From: Rickettsiales bacterium
Lineage (GTDB): Bacteria; Pseudomonadota; Alphaproteobacteria; Rickettsiales; UBA1997
Length of the DNA stretch: 13,093 bases
Assembly: GCA_947441875.1 (NCBI GenBank)
Contig: CANEUR010000011.1
Span: forward strand, 1-13,093
Direction of reading: 5' to 3'
The notes beneath the pieces were generated by a model that saw only the letters and a list, made by a program, of their open reading frames with translations, did not search any database and was not told the DNA's origin. This document shows, one piece after another, positions 6,843-13,093 of this stretch. Each line of letters opens with the position of its first letter. The stretch's first letter is position 1. Both the position numbers and the translations under genes were made by a program.

Positions 6843-8230
6843 TGTATTGCTTGCCTCAATTGATCAAATTTATTAACACACGGAATAGGATGATAACCAA
6901 GATCTGAAAGAATTCTACAAACTTTTATATTTGAATCGGTAGTTCCTCTCATCAAATCTCCTTGTTTATCTTTTGTTAACTCTGCTTTAGTTGCAAAAGT
7001 TATACATCTACCGCGATTGTGAAAATTAGCTATAATAACTCCGTTTTCTTCTCTATAATCAACAAATTGATATCCTAATTGTTTTTTTAAAATAGAAACT
7101 GTAAATGCTGATTCAGAATCTTTTTTATATTGCTCTATCATCGTTTCATGCTTTTGACGACTTACTAATGTTTTAAGCTCTTCTAAATTTTGTGTATCAT
7201 TATTATAATTGCTGAGTATTTTTATGTCACCTTCTGTTAATCTACTTTTTTGTTGAGATAAAAGATTTGTTATTTGAGTTTTTATTGCTTCTTTATCTGG
7301 TTTTTCTGCATGTAATTTTTGCCCTAACTCATTCCATGGTTTATAAAGATCATTTTCTGCTATTTTTCCTTCTTCTATGTTTTTTTGCTGTTTTTCTAAT
7401 AGTTCTTTTTGTGTTTTTATGATGCCACTTCTATCTTCTTCTGATATTTCATTGTATTTATTTAATAAATCTTCTCTTGCGCAAAAATTAAGCGCATCTA
7501 CCTTTCCAAAAGCTTTTTCCATAATTTGTTTATCTGTATCAACATCTCCATTTACTTTTTTAGTTGCATCATCTAATATTTTAGCTTTTAAAACTTCTAT
7601 CATTGCAACATCATCCATAACTTCTTGATTTATTTTTGATAAAGCTGTTATGCGATCTGCAAAGTATTTTTGTGCAAAATTTTTTGTGTCAGAATCTGTA
7701 AAGAAAGAACTATCTGGCGATCCATATGGTCTTGTTCCGGCAATAAAAACAGCATCAACATCTTTAATTAAATTAAGTCTCGAAAAAATAGCTAAAGCTC
7801 CTCCTCCAAAAGCACAATGTTTTCCACTTATTGTTTCATCAGAAGAAGAAACGGAAGTGGAGTTTTTTAATATTTCACTAAAACTAAGAGATACTCCTTT
7901 AAGAAAAGGAAAATCATCACCTTTTACATCAGCTCTTTCTCCTGGCTGTATTGCTACAGCAAGACTTTGTGTGACTTGTTCTATTTCTTGCAATTGTGTA
8001 TCAGTTAAATTTGCAATTATTGAATGAAAATCAGGATTTATAGAGTAATTTTTATCTTTTTCTGTCACAATGTTATTTTTAACCAAACATTTTATATAAT
8101 CATCAAATGGTTTAATTGCCTGTTCTGTGCTTTCAAATTTTTTAAATTCCTCTCCATTAAAAACCTCAATAAGTTTTTCAAATGAAGATTTCATTACATC
8201 TGATGACGAAAATTGTTTTGTATTGGGCAT
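6758..8230 (-). CDS. Hypothetical protein, unknown family, with an apparent C-terminal frameshift
   Basis: As read, 490 residues with no family I recognise. It begins MPNTKQFSSSDVMKSSFEKL without a signal peptide and looks soluble. The N-terminal part (1-180) includes KGDDFPFLKGVSLSF and a glycine-rich stretch, CAFGGGALAIFSRL (139-152), then DAVFIAGTRPYGSPDSSFF, resembling an alpha/beta core. The middle (200-375) is charged and helical, probably coiled-coil. The end (376-463) is again globular (FVDYREENGVIIANFHNRGRC). After Q463 the reading turns Cys/Arg/Ser-rich and ends at 6758. The next frame instead gives a natural-looking C-terminus, so the last 27 residues are probably wrong. It has its own promoter candidate and is convergent to fusA. 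A secreted effector is possible but unsupported. Confidence 0.7.
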   Translation of the reverse strand: MPNTKQFSSSDVMKSSFEKLIEVFNGEEFKKFESTEQAIKPFDDYIKCLVKNNIVTEKDKNYSINPDFHSIIANLTDTQLQEIEQVTQSLAVAIQPGERADVKGDDFPFLKGVSLSFSEILKNSTSVSSSDETISGKHCAFGGGALAIFSRLNLIKDVDAVFIAGTRPYGSPDSSFFTDSDTKNFAQKYFADRITALSKINQEVMDDVAMIEVLKAKILDDATKKVNGDVDTDKQIMEKAFGKVDALNFCAREDLLNKYNEISEEDRSGIIKTQKELLEKQQKNIEEGKIAENDLYKPWNELGQKLHAEKPDKEAIKTQITNLLSQQKSRLTEGDIKILSNYNNDTQNLEELKTLVSRQKHETMIEQYKKDSESAFTVSILKKQLGYQFVDYREENGVIIANFHNRGRCITFATKAELTKDKQGDLMRGTTDSNIKVCRILSDLGYHPIPCVNKFDQLRQAIQGGCESFSSDRPANSKCTKPSRCKRDRY

Positions 8231-8277
8231 ATTTTTTTGTTTTAAAATTTGTAAAAGTTATAAAATAATAAAACAAA

Positions 8278-8307
8278 ATAATAAAATAAAAACTTTATCG
8301 GTGTCAA
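8278..8307 (-). promoter_or_regulatory. Sigma-70-like promoter for the orphan gene
   Basis: On the minus strand, a perfect TTGACA (8307-8302), 18 bases, then TATTAT (8283-8278), 5/6 to the consensus. Transcription would start near 8271, about 40 nt before the ATG at 8230. It lies in the 85-bp gap after the downstream prepilin-LamG gene, so the orphan gene is probably transcribed on its own. Confidence 0.55.
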
Positions 8308-8315
8308 TAGATAAA

Positions 8316-9239
8316 TTATTTTATTCTCCATTTTTTCATTAAATATTGTTCTATCAGCATTCTTTCTCTTGCTTTTAAAGCTCGGTTAAAAATCAAGATT
8401 TCACCAATGTAGCCATCAAAAGAAGTGCCTATTTCTAGATATCGTTCTAATGAAGTATTAAGCGAAGAAGTGGTATTTTGAGTTTCTTCTAGTTTAGAAT
8501 TAATGTAAAAACTCGAGTTGTTGCCGTTTTTGATAGCCGAAATAAGTTGCGGTTTTGCCAAATAAGATTGACTGGTATAATTTTTGGTTACTCTATCAAG
8601 GCTATTATAATTGCCAAAATCAAAATAAAAATTATTATTATAATAAGCATTTAACATAATTCTCTCTCCTGAATTTGCCGCATTTTGAGTGCTTGAATTA
8701 ATAGTAAAAGTAGCCAAGTTGCTTGATTTAACATTTTGCACCACAAAAATAGTAATTTCGTTTTCGCTAGCAATGTTGCTAGTTGATAAATTTTCGATTC
8801 TTAAAAAATCATTACCATCAAAATAAAGAGCAGGTAAATGATTGATTGCCGAAACATAATATTTTGGGCGATTAGCTAAATTGCTAGCAGTAAAATTTAA
8901 CCGAGCAGGATAAACTTTTTGTAAATTAACATCTTGCCACCAGCCGATGGTTTGTTTATCAGAAATATCGGTTAAAAAACTAGTATTTGTTAAATTATCG
9001 GATTTAAAAGAATTTTGGGCAGTAGCATCAAGCCACAAAGCTAGGTTTTCAATTTTAATAATAGTGCTAGATTTAGTAATTTTTCTAGCAGAAACCAAAG
9101 AAGCTTTTAGCACAAAATTATTGTAATTAATAATTCCAGCAAGCATAATACCCAAAATCAACACCACAATAGAAAGCTCAACTATAGAAAAGGCTTGTTT
9201 ATTTTTAATCTGCCCATTTTGATGTTTTTTATTTAACAT
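8316..9239 (-). CDS. Prepilin-type N-terminus fused to a LamG/concanavalin-like domain (copy 1)
   Basis: A 307-residue protein starting with a class III (type IV prepilin) signal: a basic 16-residue leader ending KNKQA, then F17-S-I-V-E21 and the hydrophobic helix LSIVVLILGIMLAGI. Cleavage and methylation would occur at A16/F17, with Glu at +5. The usual -1 glycine is replaced by alanine. After the helix come IENLALWLDA (about 67-76) and LPALYFDGNDFLRIEN, then a beta-rich region ending GYIGEILIFNRALKARERMLIEQYLMKKWRIK. These are hallmarks of LamG-like/concanavalin-like domains attached to exported bacterial proteins. It likely sits in or on a type IV pilus or type II secretion pseudopilus, perhaps binding glycans (inference). 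It lies 3 bp after its paralogue and shares its transcript. Confidence 0.8.
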   Translation of the reverse strand: MLNKKHQNGQIKNKQAFSIVELSIVVLILGIMLAGIINYNNFVLKASLVSARKITKSSTIIKIENLALWLDATAQNSFKSDNLTNTSFLTDISDKQTIGWWQDVNLQKVYPARLNFTASNLANRPKYYVSAINHLPALYFDGNDFLRIENLSTSNIASENEITIFVVQNVKSSNLATFTINSSTQNAANSGERIMLNAYYNNNFYFDFGNYNSLDRVTKNYTSQSYLAKPQLISAIKNGNNSSFYINSKLEETQNTTSSLNTSLERYLEIGTSFDGYIGEILIFNRALKARERMLIEQYLMKKWRIK

Positions 9240-9242
9240 AAT

Positions 9243-10154
9243 TTATTTTTTAATTTTCCATTTTGTTAATAAATATTGTTCAACTTGTAATCTTTCTTTG
9301 TTGCCAAGTGCTGTGTTAAACACTAAAATTTCGCCCAGCCAACCTAAAAAATTTTCACCAACTTTAATTCTCATAACACTTGCATTACCAAAATTATTAT
9401 CGCTAATTGTAGAATTAGATGTTGTTGATGAGGCTCGCCTATTGCCATTTAAATAAAGCGAAATATTGTTAGCATTTTTAACGGCGGTAAGCATTTGCAA
9501 TGCTCCTAACTTTAAAGAATCAGAATCTTCTGTTAAAGTGTTGTCGGCAAATTTTATTGCAATTCTATTATTATCGTAGCCAAAATTAACTACATCTGCA
9601 GTGCCGAATCTGACTAATCTTGTGCCATTGGCAGATTTATCAAACACATAAACAATAAAAATAGTAGCTTGATTATTTTGTAAAACATCAGCTAAAACAA
9701 TATTTTGACTTGTAAATTCTAAAAAATTATTGCTAGATCCTTTAAAATAAAGCATCGGCAAGCCTTCTGTTACATTTTCTTTATATTCTGGCTGATTATT
9801 ACTGGTTAGTTGAGTAAAATTAAGTCTTTTTGTAACTGGTTTTAAAGGTGAAATATCTTTCCAGCTCGCAATCTTAACATTATTTTCTATTTTTGCATTA
9901 TTTTGAGCTTCTAAAGAACTAGAAAAACAAGTTTCAAGCCATAAAGTGAGGCTTTCCATAGTATTAACATCGGAGTTGGTGGTTAGTTTTTGAGCGGTTG
10001 CTAAACTAGCATCGCCAATTAAGAAGGTGCCGTTTAAAATGCCAACCATAAGCAACGAAACTACAAGTATTACCATTGATATTTCTACAATAGAGAAAGC
10101 CTTATTTTTTGGTTGTTTTTTCCAATGTTTTGTGAAATTAATTTTGTGAGACAT
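9243..10154 (-). CDS. Prepilin-type N-terminus fused to a LamG/concanavalin-like domain (copy 2)
   Basis: A 303-residue paralogue of the adjacent gene, with the same layout. It has a 19-residue basic leader ending KNKA, the prepilin signal F20-S-I-V-E24, and the helix ISMVILVVSLLMVGILNGTFL. MESLTLWLETCF precedes LPMLYFKGSSNNFLEF, and the end is GWLGEILVFNTALGNKERLQVEQYLLTKWKIKK. The C-terminal motif G-x-x-GEIL-x-FN-x-AL-x-x-x-ER-x-x-x-EQYL-x-x-KW is shared almost exactly with copy 1, while the middles differ strongly, so this is an old tandem duplication. Position -1 is again alanine. It is the first gene of a two-gene transcript, with a promoter candidate just upstream, divergent from the agmatinase gene. 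No pilus assembly genes are in the window. Confidence 0.8.
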   Translation of the reverse strand: MSHKINFTKHWKKQPKNKAFSIVEISMVILVVSLLMVGILNGTFLIGDASLATAQKLTTNSDVNTMESLTLWLETCFSSSLEAQNNAKIENNVKIASWKDISPLKPVTKRLNFTQLTSNNQPEYKENVTEGLPMLYFKGSSNNFLEFTSQNIVLADVLQNNQATIFIVYVFDKSANGTRLVRFGTADVVNFGYDNNRIAIKFADNTLTEDSDSLKLGALQMLTAVKNANNISLYLNGNRRASSTTSNSTISDNNFGNASVMRIKVGENFLGWLGEILVFNTALGNKERLQVEQYLLTKWKIKK

Positions 10155-10195
10155 TTTATAAAATAAATTGCTAGATTTTTGATTTTAACTAAAAT

Positions 10196-10224
10196 ACAAT
10201 ATTGATGTAAAGTAATTTTAGCAA
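10196..10224 (-). promoter_or_regulatory. Candidate promoter for the prepilin-LamG pair
   Basis: Minus strand: TTGCTA (10224-10219), 17 bases, TATTGT (10201-10196), each 4/6 to the consensus. The start would be near 10189, about 35 nt before the ATG at 10154. The -35 hexamer is identical to that proposed for fusA. Confidence 0.35.
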
Positions 10225-10247
10225 GAATTTTATTTTTTTTGGTTTTT

Positions 10248-11195
10248 ATGGCAAAAAATAGCAACAGCTCCCTACAAAATTTAGCTTTTATGCCTCAAAA
10301 AAAAGGTTTTTTAGGCATTGAAGAACAATATTTAAATCATCCAAGCCAAGCAAAGGCAATAGTTATTCCTTTTGGTTTAGAAAATTCGGTGAGCTATAAA
10401 GGTGGCACTAAAAATGGCCCCAAGGCAATTATTAAAGCATCTCACCAAGCCGAGCTTTTTGATGAAGAATTTTGGTGTGAGCCTTATTTACAATATGGAG
10501 TGCAAACTTTACAAGAGCCAAAAATTGATTTTACTAATATTTCTGCCTCTTTAAATCAGTTAGCCAGCATTACCAAACAAGTGCTTGATGCCGATAAATT
10601 TCCGCTTATTTTAGGTGGTGAACATTCTATTACTGCAGGTAGTATTCGCCCATTTGTTGAAAAATACCCAGATCTAGCAATTTTGCATTTCGATGCTCAT
10701 GCCGACTTACGCGATGGTTATAACGGTGAGCATTTTTCACATGCGGCCGCACTTAGAAGAGTGATGGATAACCCTATCTCTACCTTGGTTTCATGTGGTA
10801 TTCGCAATATTTCTGCTTCTGAAATTCCTTACCTAGAAGCAAATCGCCACAAAATACATATGCATTTTGCCAAAGATATAAAAAATTGGCAAATCGAAAA
10901 AATCATCGAACCTTTAATTAATGCTACAAAAAATCGTCCTGTTTTTATTACTTTCGATATTGATGGCTTTGATTCTAGCTTAATGCAAGCCACAGGCACT
11001 CCAGAACCTGGTGGCATGTTTTGGTATGATGCTATAAATATTATTAAAGAAGCCTCTAAAGTTTCTAAAATTGTTGGTGCCGATGTAGTTGAGCTTGCAC
11101 CACAAAAAGCACTGCATTCTTGCGATTTTCTTACCGCTAAATTATGTTATAAAATTTTATCTTATGCTTTAGCCACACCAAAAATTTCAACATAA
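10248..11195 (+). CDS. speB: Agmatinase-family ureohydrolase
   Basis: A binuclear manganese ureohydrolase (arginase/agmatinase superfamily), 315 residues from the ATG at 10248. An in-frame TTG nine bases earlier is less likely. The metal ligands are all visible: H126 in GGEHSIT, D149/H151/D153 in HFDAHADLR, and D237/D239 in FDIDGFD. TGTPEPGG (about 249-256) is the agmatinase-type substrate loop, and ADVVELAP follows. Agmatinase cleaves agmatine to putrescine and urea, but related enzymes act on guanidinobutyrate, guanidinopropionate or other guanidines, so the substrate is not settled. It is followed after 4 bp by an AstE/AspA-family deacylase, probably co-transcribed. No arginine decarboxylase gene is nearby. 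Family certain, substrate inferred. Confidence 0.88.
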   Translation: MAKNSNSSLQNLAFMPQKKGFLGIEEQYLNHPSQAKAIVIPFGLENSVSYKGGTKNGPKAIIKASHQAELFDEEFWCEPYLQYGVQTLQEPKIDFTNISASLNQLASITKQVLDADKFPLILGGEHSITAGSIRPFVEKYPDLAILHFDAHADLRDGYNGEHFSHAAALRRVMDNPISTLVSCGIRNISASEIPYLEANRHKIHMHFAKDIKNWQIEKIIEPLINATKNRPVFITFDIDGFDSSLMQATGTPEPGGMFWYDAINIIKEASKVSKIVGADVVELAPQKALHSCDFLTAKLCYKILSYALATPKIST

Positions 11196-11199
11196 ATTA

Positions 11200-12219
11200 A
11201 TGAATGATTTGAGCAAATATACCATAGACGGCATCTTTCTTAACAAAGGTAAAAGCCAACGAATAAACCTTGATATGGGTAAAATGCACGATTTTATTCC
11301 GTTAAATATGCCTATCGAGGTTATACGTGGCAAGCAAGATGGTCCAACCTTATTTGTAAGTGCAACTATTCATGGCGACGAAATAAACGGCATCGAAATT
11401 ATTAAAAGACTACTTGCTTTTCTGCACAAAAGTAAAATTAACGGCATGCTTATTGCTATTCCTATTGTCAATGTTTTTGGCTTTAGTCAGCATTCTAGGT
11501 ATCTGCCAGATAATCGTGATTTAAATCGTTGTTTTCCGGGGCTGAAAAATGGCTCGTTGGCATCGCAACTTGCCTATAAATTTATGCAAGAAATTGTATT
11601 AAAATCTGATTACGGCATTGATATACACACAGGATCTGGCAATAGGTTTAATTATCCGCAAATACGCACTAACATTAAAAATTCTACTAATTTATCATTG
11701 GCAAAAAAATTTAATGCTCCTATTATTTTAAATTCAAACCTGCGTGACGGCTCGCTCAGAAGTGCAGTTTCGCAATTAAAAATGCCAATATTAATTTATG
11801 AAGCAGGTGAGCGACTAAAATTTGACGAAGAAAGTATTGAAATTGGAGTAAATGGCATTTTAAAAGTCATGAAAAAAATCAAAATGCTAAACAAAACTCC
11901 AAAAACTTATATTAGCAAAAATTCTTCTGAGGCTTTTATTGCCAAATCTAGCTCTTGGCTTAGAGCGGTGCAAAGCGGTATTTTCACCAGCTTGGTAAAG
12001 CCCGGAGAATATATTCAACAAGATCAAGTAATAGGTCATATTTCAAATCAATTCGGTGAAAACCGCATAGCTGTACAAAGCCATCTTGGTGGTATTGTCA
12101 TTGGCTTGATGCTTTGCCCATTGGTTAATAAAGGCGATGCTTTATTACACATTGCCACAATGCAAGAGCAAATTACCAAAAATCAACTTGAAGAATTAGT
12201 GGTTTTTGGGCAAGATTAA
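11200..12219 (+). CDS. Succinylglutamate desuccinylase/aspartoacylase (AstE/AspA) family zinc hydrolase
   Basis: A 339-residue zinc-dependent amide hydrolase of the M14-like AstE/AspA family. Family members remove acyl groups from amino acids such as N-succinylglutamate, N-acetylaspartate and N-acetyl-diaminobutyrate. Zinc ligands H58 and E61 lie in IHGDEINGIE, and the third is H143 in DIHTGS. The substrate-binding arginines lie in DNRDLNRCFPG (105-113), and the catalytic Glu201 in YEAGE. The C-terminal 85 residues (SGIFTSLVKPGEYIQQDQVIGHI...) form the small beta-barrel/lipoyl-like domain of the family. The ATG start lies 4 bp after the upstream ureohydrolase, implying an operon. A joint route for an acylated guanidino or amine compound is inference. 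The exact substrate cannot be read from sequence. Confidence 0.85.
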   Translation: MNDLSKYTIDGIFLNKGKSQRINLDMGKMHDFIPLNMPIEVIRGKQDGPTLFVSATIHGDEINGIEIIKRLLAFLHKSKINGMLIAIPIVNVFGFSQHSRYLPDNRDLNRCFPGLKNGSLASQLAYKFMQEIVLKSDYGIDIHTGSGNRFNYPQIRTNIKNSTNLSLAKKFNAPIILNSNLRDGSLRSAVSQLKMPILIYEAGERLKFDEESIEIGVNGILKVMKKIKMLNKTPKTYISKNSSEAFIAKSSSWLRAVQSGIFTSLVKPGEYIQQDQVIGHISNQFGENRIAVQSHLGGIVIGLMLCPLVNKGDALLHIATMQEQITKNQLEELVVFGQD

Positions 12220-12427
12220 AAAAATAAACGAAATGATATTATGAATGTTGCATCACTAATTTGTTTTAATTTTTAGTTTAAAATCTTAATTTATCTAGAT
12301 AAACCTTTGGTTTTAAAAATAAATTTAAAATTAAAACTATTTTGTTATTTGATTATTTAAAGGTAATTGTTATAACATCTCATAATCTTGTTAATTATAA
12401 AATAATAAAATAGTATTAAAAAAAGTA

Positions 12428-12456
12428 TTGCACAATAAATAATAGTATATTATAGT
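12428..12456 (+). promoter_or_regulatory. Candidate promoter for the DUF4116 gene
   Basis: TTGCAC (12428-12433), 17 bases, TATAGT (12451-12456): a good -10 and spacing but a weak -35 (3/6). It predicts a start near 12463 and a leader of about 98 nt containing the 12468-12518 hairpin. Confidence 0.35.
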
Positions 12457-12467
12457 GTTTTTTATAA

Positions 12468-12531
12468 ATAGATATATTAATTAACCACCTAGTGATAAAT
12501 AATGTAATTAATATCTATGCTTTGTTTTTTT
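12468..12531 (+). promoter_or_regulatory. Leader hairpin followed by a T-rich run (candidate attenuator)
   Basis: The arms 12468-12483 and 12505-12518 pair as 8 + 6 bp with a 2-nt bulge and a 21-nt loop, followed by GCTTTGTTTTTTT (12519-12531). The order hairpin then U tract resembles an intrinsic terminator placed inside the leader of the DUF4116 gene. The stem is almost all A-U, so it is thermodynamically weak. Confidence 0.3.
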
Positions 12532-12548
12532 ATTAATACTATTTTTTT

Positions 12549-12553
12549 AGGAG
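12549..12553 (+). promoter_or_regulatory. Shine-Dalgarno AGGAG deciding the GTG start
   Basis: AGGAG (12549-12553) lies seven bases before GTG at 12561, a textbook spacing. It fixes the start of the DUF4116 gene, which has no upstream in-frame ATG with comparable support. Confidence 0.8.
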
Positions 12554-12560
12554 ACAACCT

Positions 12561-13093
12561 GTGCCAAAAAAAGAATCTATATTTAGCCGATTATTTCGCA
12601 TCATAGAAGAATTCCCAGCAATACGATCAGTGAAAAAAGATGGCTTAAAGTTACAAAGTCTTCCCGAAAAGTTTAAAGGCCGTAAAGAAGTAGTTTTAGC
12701 AGCGGTAAAACAAAATGGTTTGGCTTTACAATATGCTGACCCAATACTGAAAAATAATGAAGAGGTAGTTTTAGCGGCAATAGGCAAAAATCCTATGGCT
12801 TTACAACATGCTAGCGTTAGATTGAAAGCAGATCCAGCATTAGTTTTAACAGCGGTAACAGGATGTGGCATGGCTTTACAATATGCTGGCGAAAAATTAA
12901 AAAATAATCCAACATTAGTTTTAGAAGCGGTGAAGCAATATGGTGAGGCTTTACAATATGCTGGCGAAAAATTGAAAAATAACAAAGAATTTATTAAAGA
13001 ATTAAAGAATCTGCCAAATGTTGATTTTTTACAACATGTTCCACAATCATGGAAAAAAGATAAGGTATTTTTTTTAGAATTTATACAGAAAAG
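12561..13093 (+). CDS. DUF4116 repeat protein (GTG start, 3' cut by window)
   Basis: An open frame from GTG at 12561 to the right edge, 177 codons visible with no stop. It begins MPKKESIFSRLFRIIEEF. A degenerate repeat follows (about residues 17-40), then four clear 25-residue repeats (41-140) of the form xxxVVLAAVxxxGxALQYAxxxLKN. These match the DUF4116 family, whose units are paired short helices forming a solenoid, probably a protein-binding surface. After residue 140 the pattern weakens (NVDFLQHVPQSWKKDKVFFLEFI) but may resume beyond the edge. There is no signal peptide. Function is unknown. Such repeats turn up in host-associated bacteria and large viruses, so a host-interaction role is possible but unproven. 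Confidence 0.82.
   Translation, partial: MPKKESIFSRLFRIIEEFPAIRSVKKDGLKLQSLPEKFKGRKEVVLAAVKQNGLALQYADPILKNNEEVVLAAIGKNPMALQHASVRLKADPALVLTAVTGCGMALQYAGEKLKNNPTLVLEAVKQYGEALQYAGEKLKNNKEFIKELKNLPNVDFLQHVPQSWKKDKVFFLEFIQK
12681..12980 (+). repeat. Four 75-bp tandem coding repeats (DUF4116 units)
   Basis: GCTTTACAA-TATGCT or a close variant recurs at 12723, 12798, 12873 and 12948, an exact 75-bp period (25 codons). The last two units share about 37 of 39 bases from GCTTTACAATATGCTGGCG through AAAAATAA, which suggests recent duplication or gene conversion between them. Confidence 0.85.

Larger units (their letters stand above)
12407..12545. repeat. 13-bp perfect inverted repeat flanking the DUF4116 promoter region
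   Basis: AAAATAGTATTAA (12407-12419) is the exact reverse complement of TTAATACTATTTT (12533-12545), with 113 bp between. The right arm ends just before the Shine-Dalgarno, and the left arm is just upstream of the promoter candidate. It could be an operator pair, the outer stem of a nested structure, or the scar of a small element. Confidence 0.4.
12220..12560. other. AT-rich intergenic region before the DUF4116 gene
   Basis: No gene is supported. Seen: a 14-bp palindrome TTTATCTAGATAAA (12290-12303), running into the small hairpin AAACC-TTT-GGTTT (12301-12313); these could mark the end of the upstream operon but have no U tract. A 13-bp inverted repeat frames a promoter candidate, and a second, bulged hairpin lies in the leader. 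The string TATAAAATAATAAA at 12396 also occurs in the gaps at 3649 (shorter) and 8259, which may be only AT bias. Confidence 0.5.

Noticed and set aside
7650..8027. 125-residue plus-strand frame, and similar ones at 7377-7628 and 8127-8342
   Set aside because: All are antisense shadows of the orphan gene, with no start signals and Ser/Phe-rich composition typical of shadows.
8231..8315. AT-rich tandem array (AAAATAATA-like) as a repeat element
   Set aside because: Irregular short A/T runs overlapping the promoter. Similar strings occur in other gaps and are explained by base composition.
10239..10250. TTG start for the ureohydrolase
   Set aside because: The ATG at 10248 is three codons later, and no Shine-Dalgarno supports the TTG.
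12539..12985. 148-residue minus-strand frame with repeated FNFSPAYCKA-like segments
   Set aside because: Its repeats are only the reverse complement of the DUF4116 coding repeats. The plus-strand frame has a Shine-Dalgarno, a sensible start and a known repeat family.
1..13093. CRISPR array, tRNA, rRNA, insertion sequence or phage module
   Set aside because: No regularly spaced repeats with unique spacers, no tRNA T-arm-like sequence in any gap, and no transposase, integrase or phage gene in any frame.

Overview
This is a low-GC bacterial window, roughly 30% GC by eye, read with the standard bacterial code (TGA acts as a stop in at least two genes). The best guess is an alphaproteobacterium of the Rickettsiales or a related reduced lineage. 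The reasons are the AT-richness, the hslU allele type, the DUF2628-hisH adjacency that I recall from alphaproteobacterial histidine loci, and ribosomal protein and EF-G genes outside their usual clusters. The lineage is inference. Biosynthetic genes (hisH, nadA, thiS), prepilin-like proteins and DUF4116 repeats suggest a cell that is not a fully reduced intracellular parasite.

Layout. (1) Positions 2-286, plus strand: the C-terminal end of hslU. (2) Positions 3872 down to 377, minus strand: a very compact seven-gene run, rpmI, rplT, DUF2628, hisH, nadA, thiS, yggS. Apart from the 24-bp rpmI-rplT gap, genes are separated by 4-6 bp or overlap as ATGA. A hairpin with a U tract lies just ahead of rpmI and may be an attenuator. 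(3) Positions 4181-6262, plus strand: fusA, standing alone and divergent from the run. (4) Positions 8230 down to about 6607, minus strand: a gene of unknown family. Its reading frame appears broken near 6840, and the natural C-terminus continues in another frame to 6607. (5) Positions 10154 down to 8316, minus strand: two adjacent paralogous genes, each with a type IV prepilin N-terminus fused to a LamG/concanavalin-like domain. (6) Positions 10248-12219, plus strand: an agmatinase-family ureohydrolase and an AstE/AspA-family zinc deacylase, 4 bp apart. (7) Positions 12220-12560: an AT-rich non-coding stretch with nested inverted repeats and a candidate promoter. (8) Position 12561 to the right edge: a GTG-started gene with a strong Shine-Dalgarno site encoding 25-residue DUF4116 repeats, cut off by the window.

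How the genes fit together. The minus-strand run links translation (L35, L20) with cofactor and amino-acid steps: histidine, NAD, the thiamine sulfur carrier, and PLP homeostasis. The agmatinase and deacylase pair probably acts on one nitrogenous substrate route. The two pseudopilin-LamG proteins are probably exported together, as pilus-associated or surface components. Most genes here have an ATG start and no visible Shine-Dalgarno site. The two genes that need non-ATG starts (yggS with TTG, the DUF4116 gene with GTG) are the two with clear ones.
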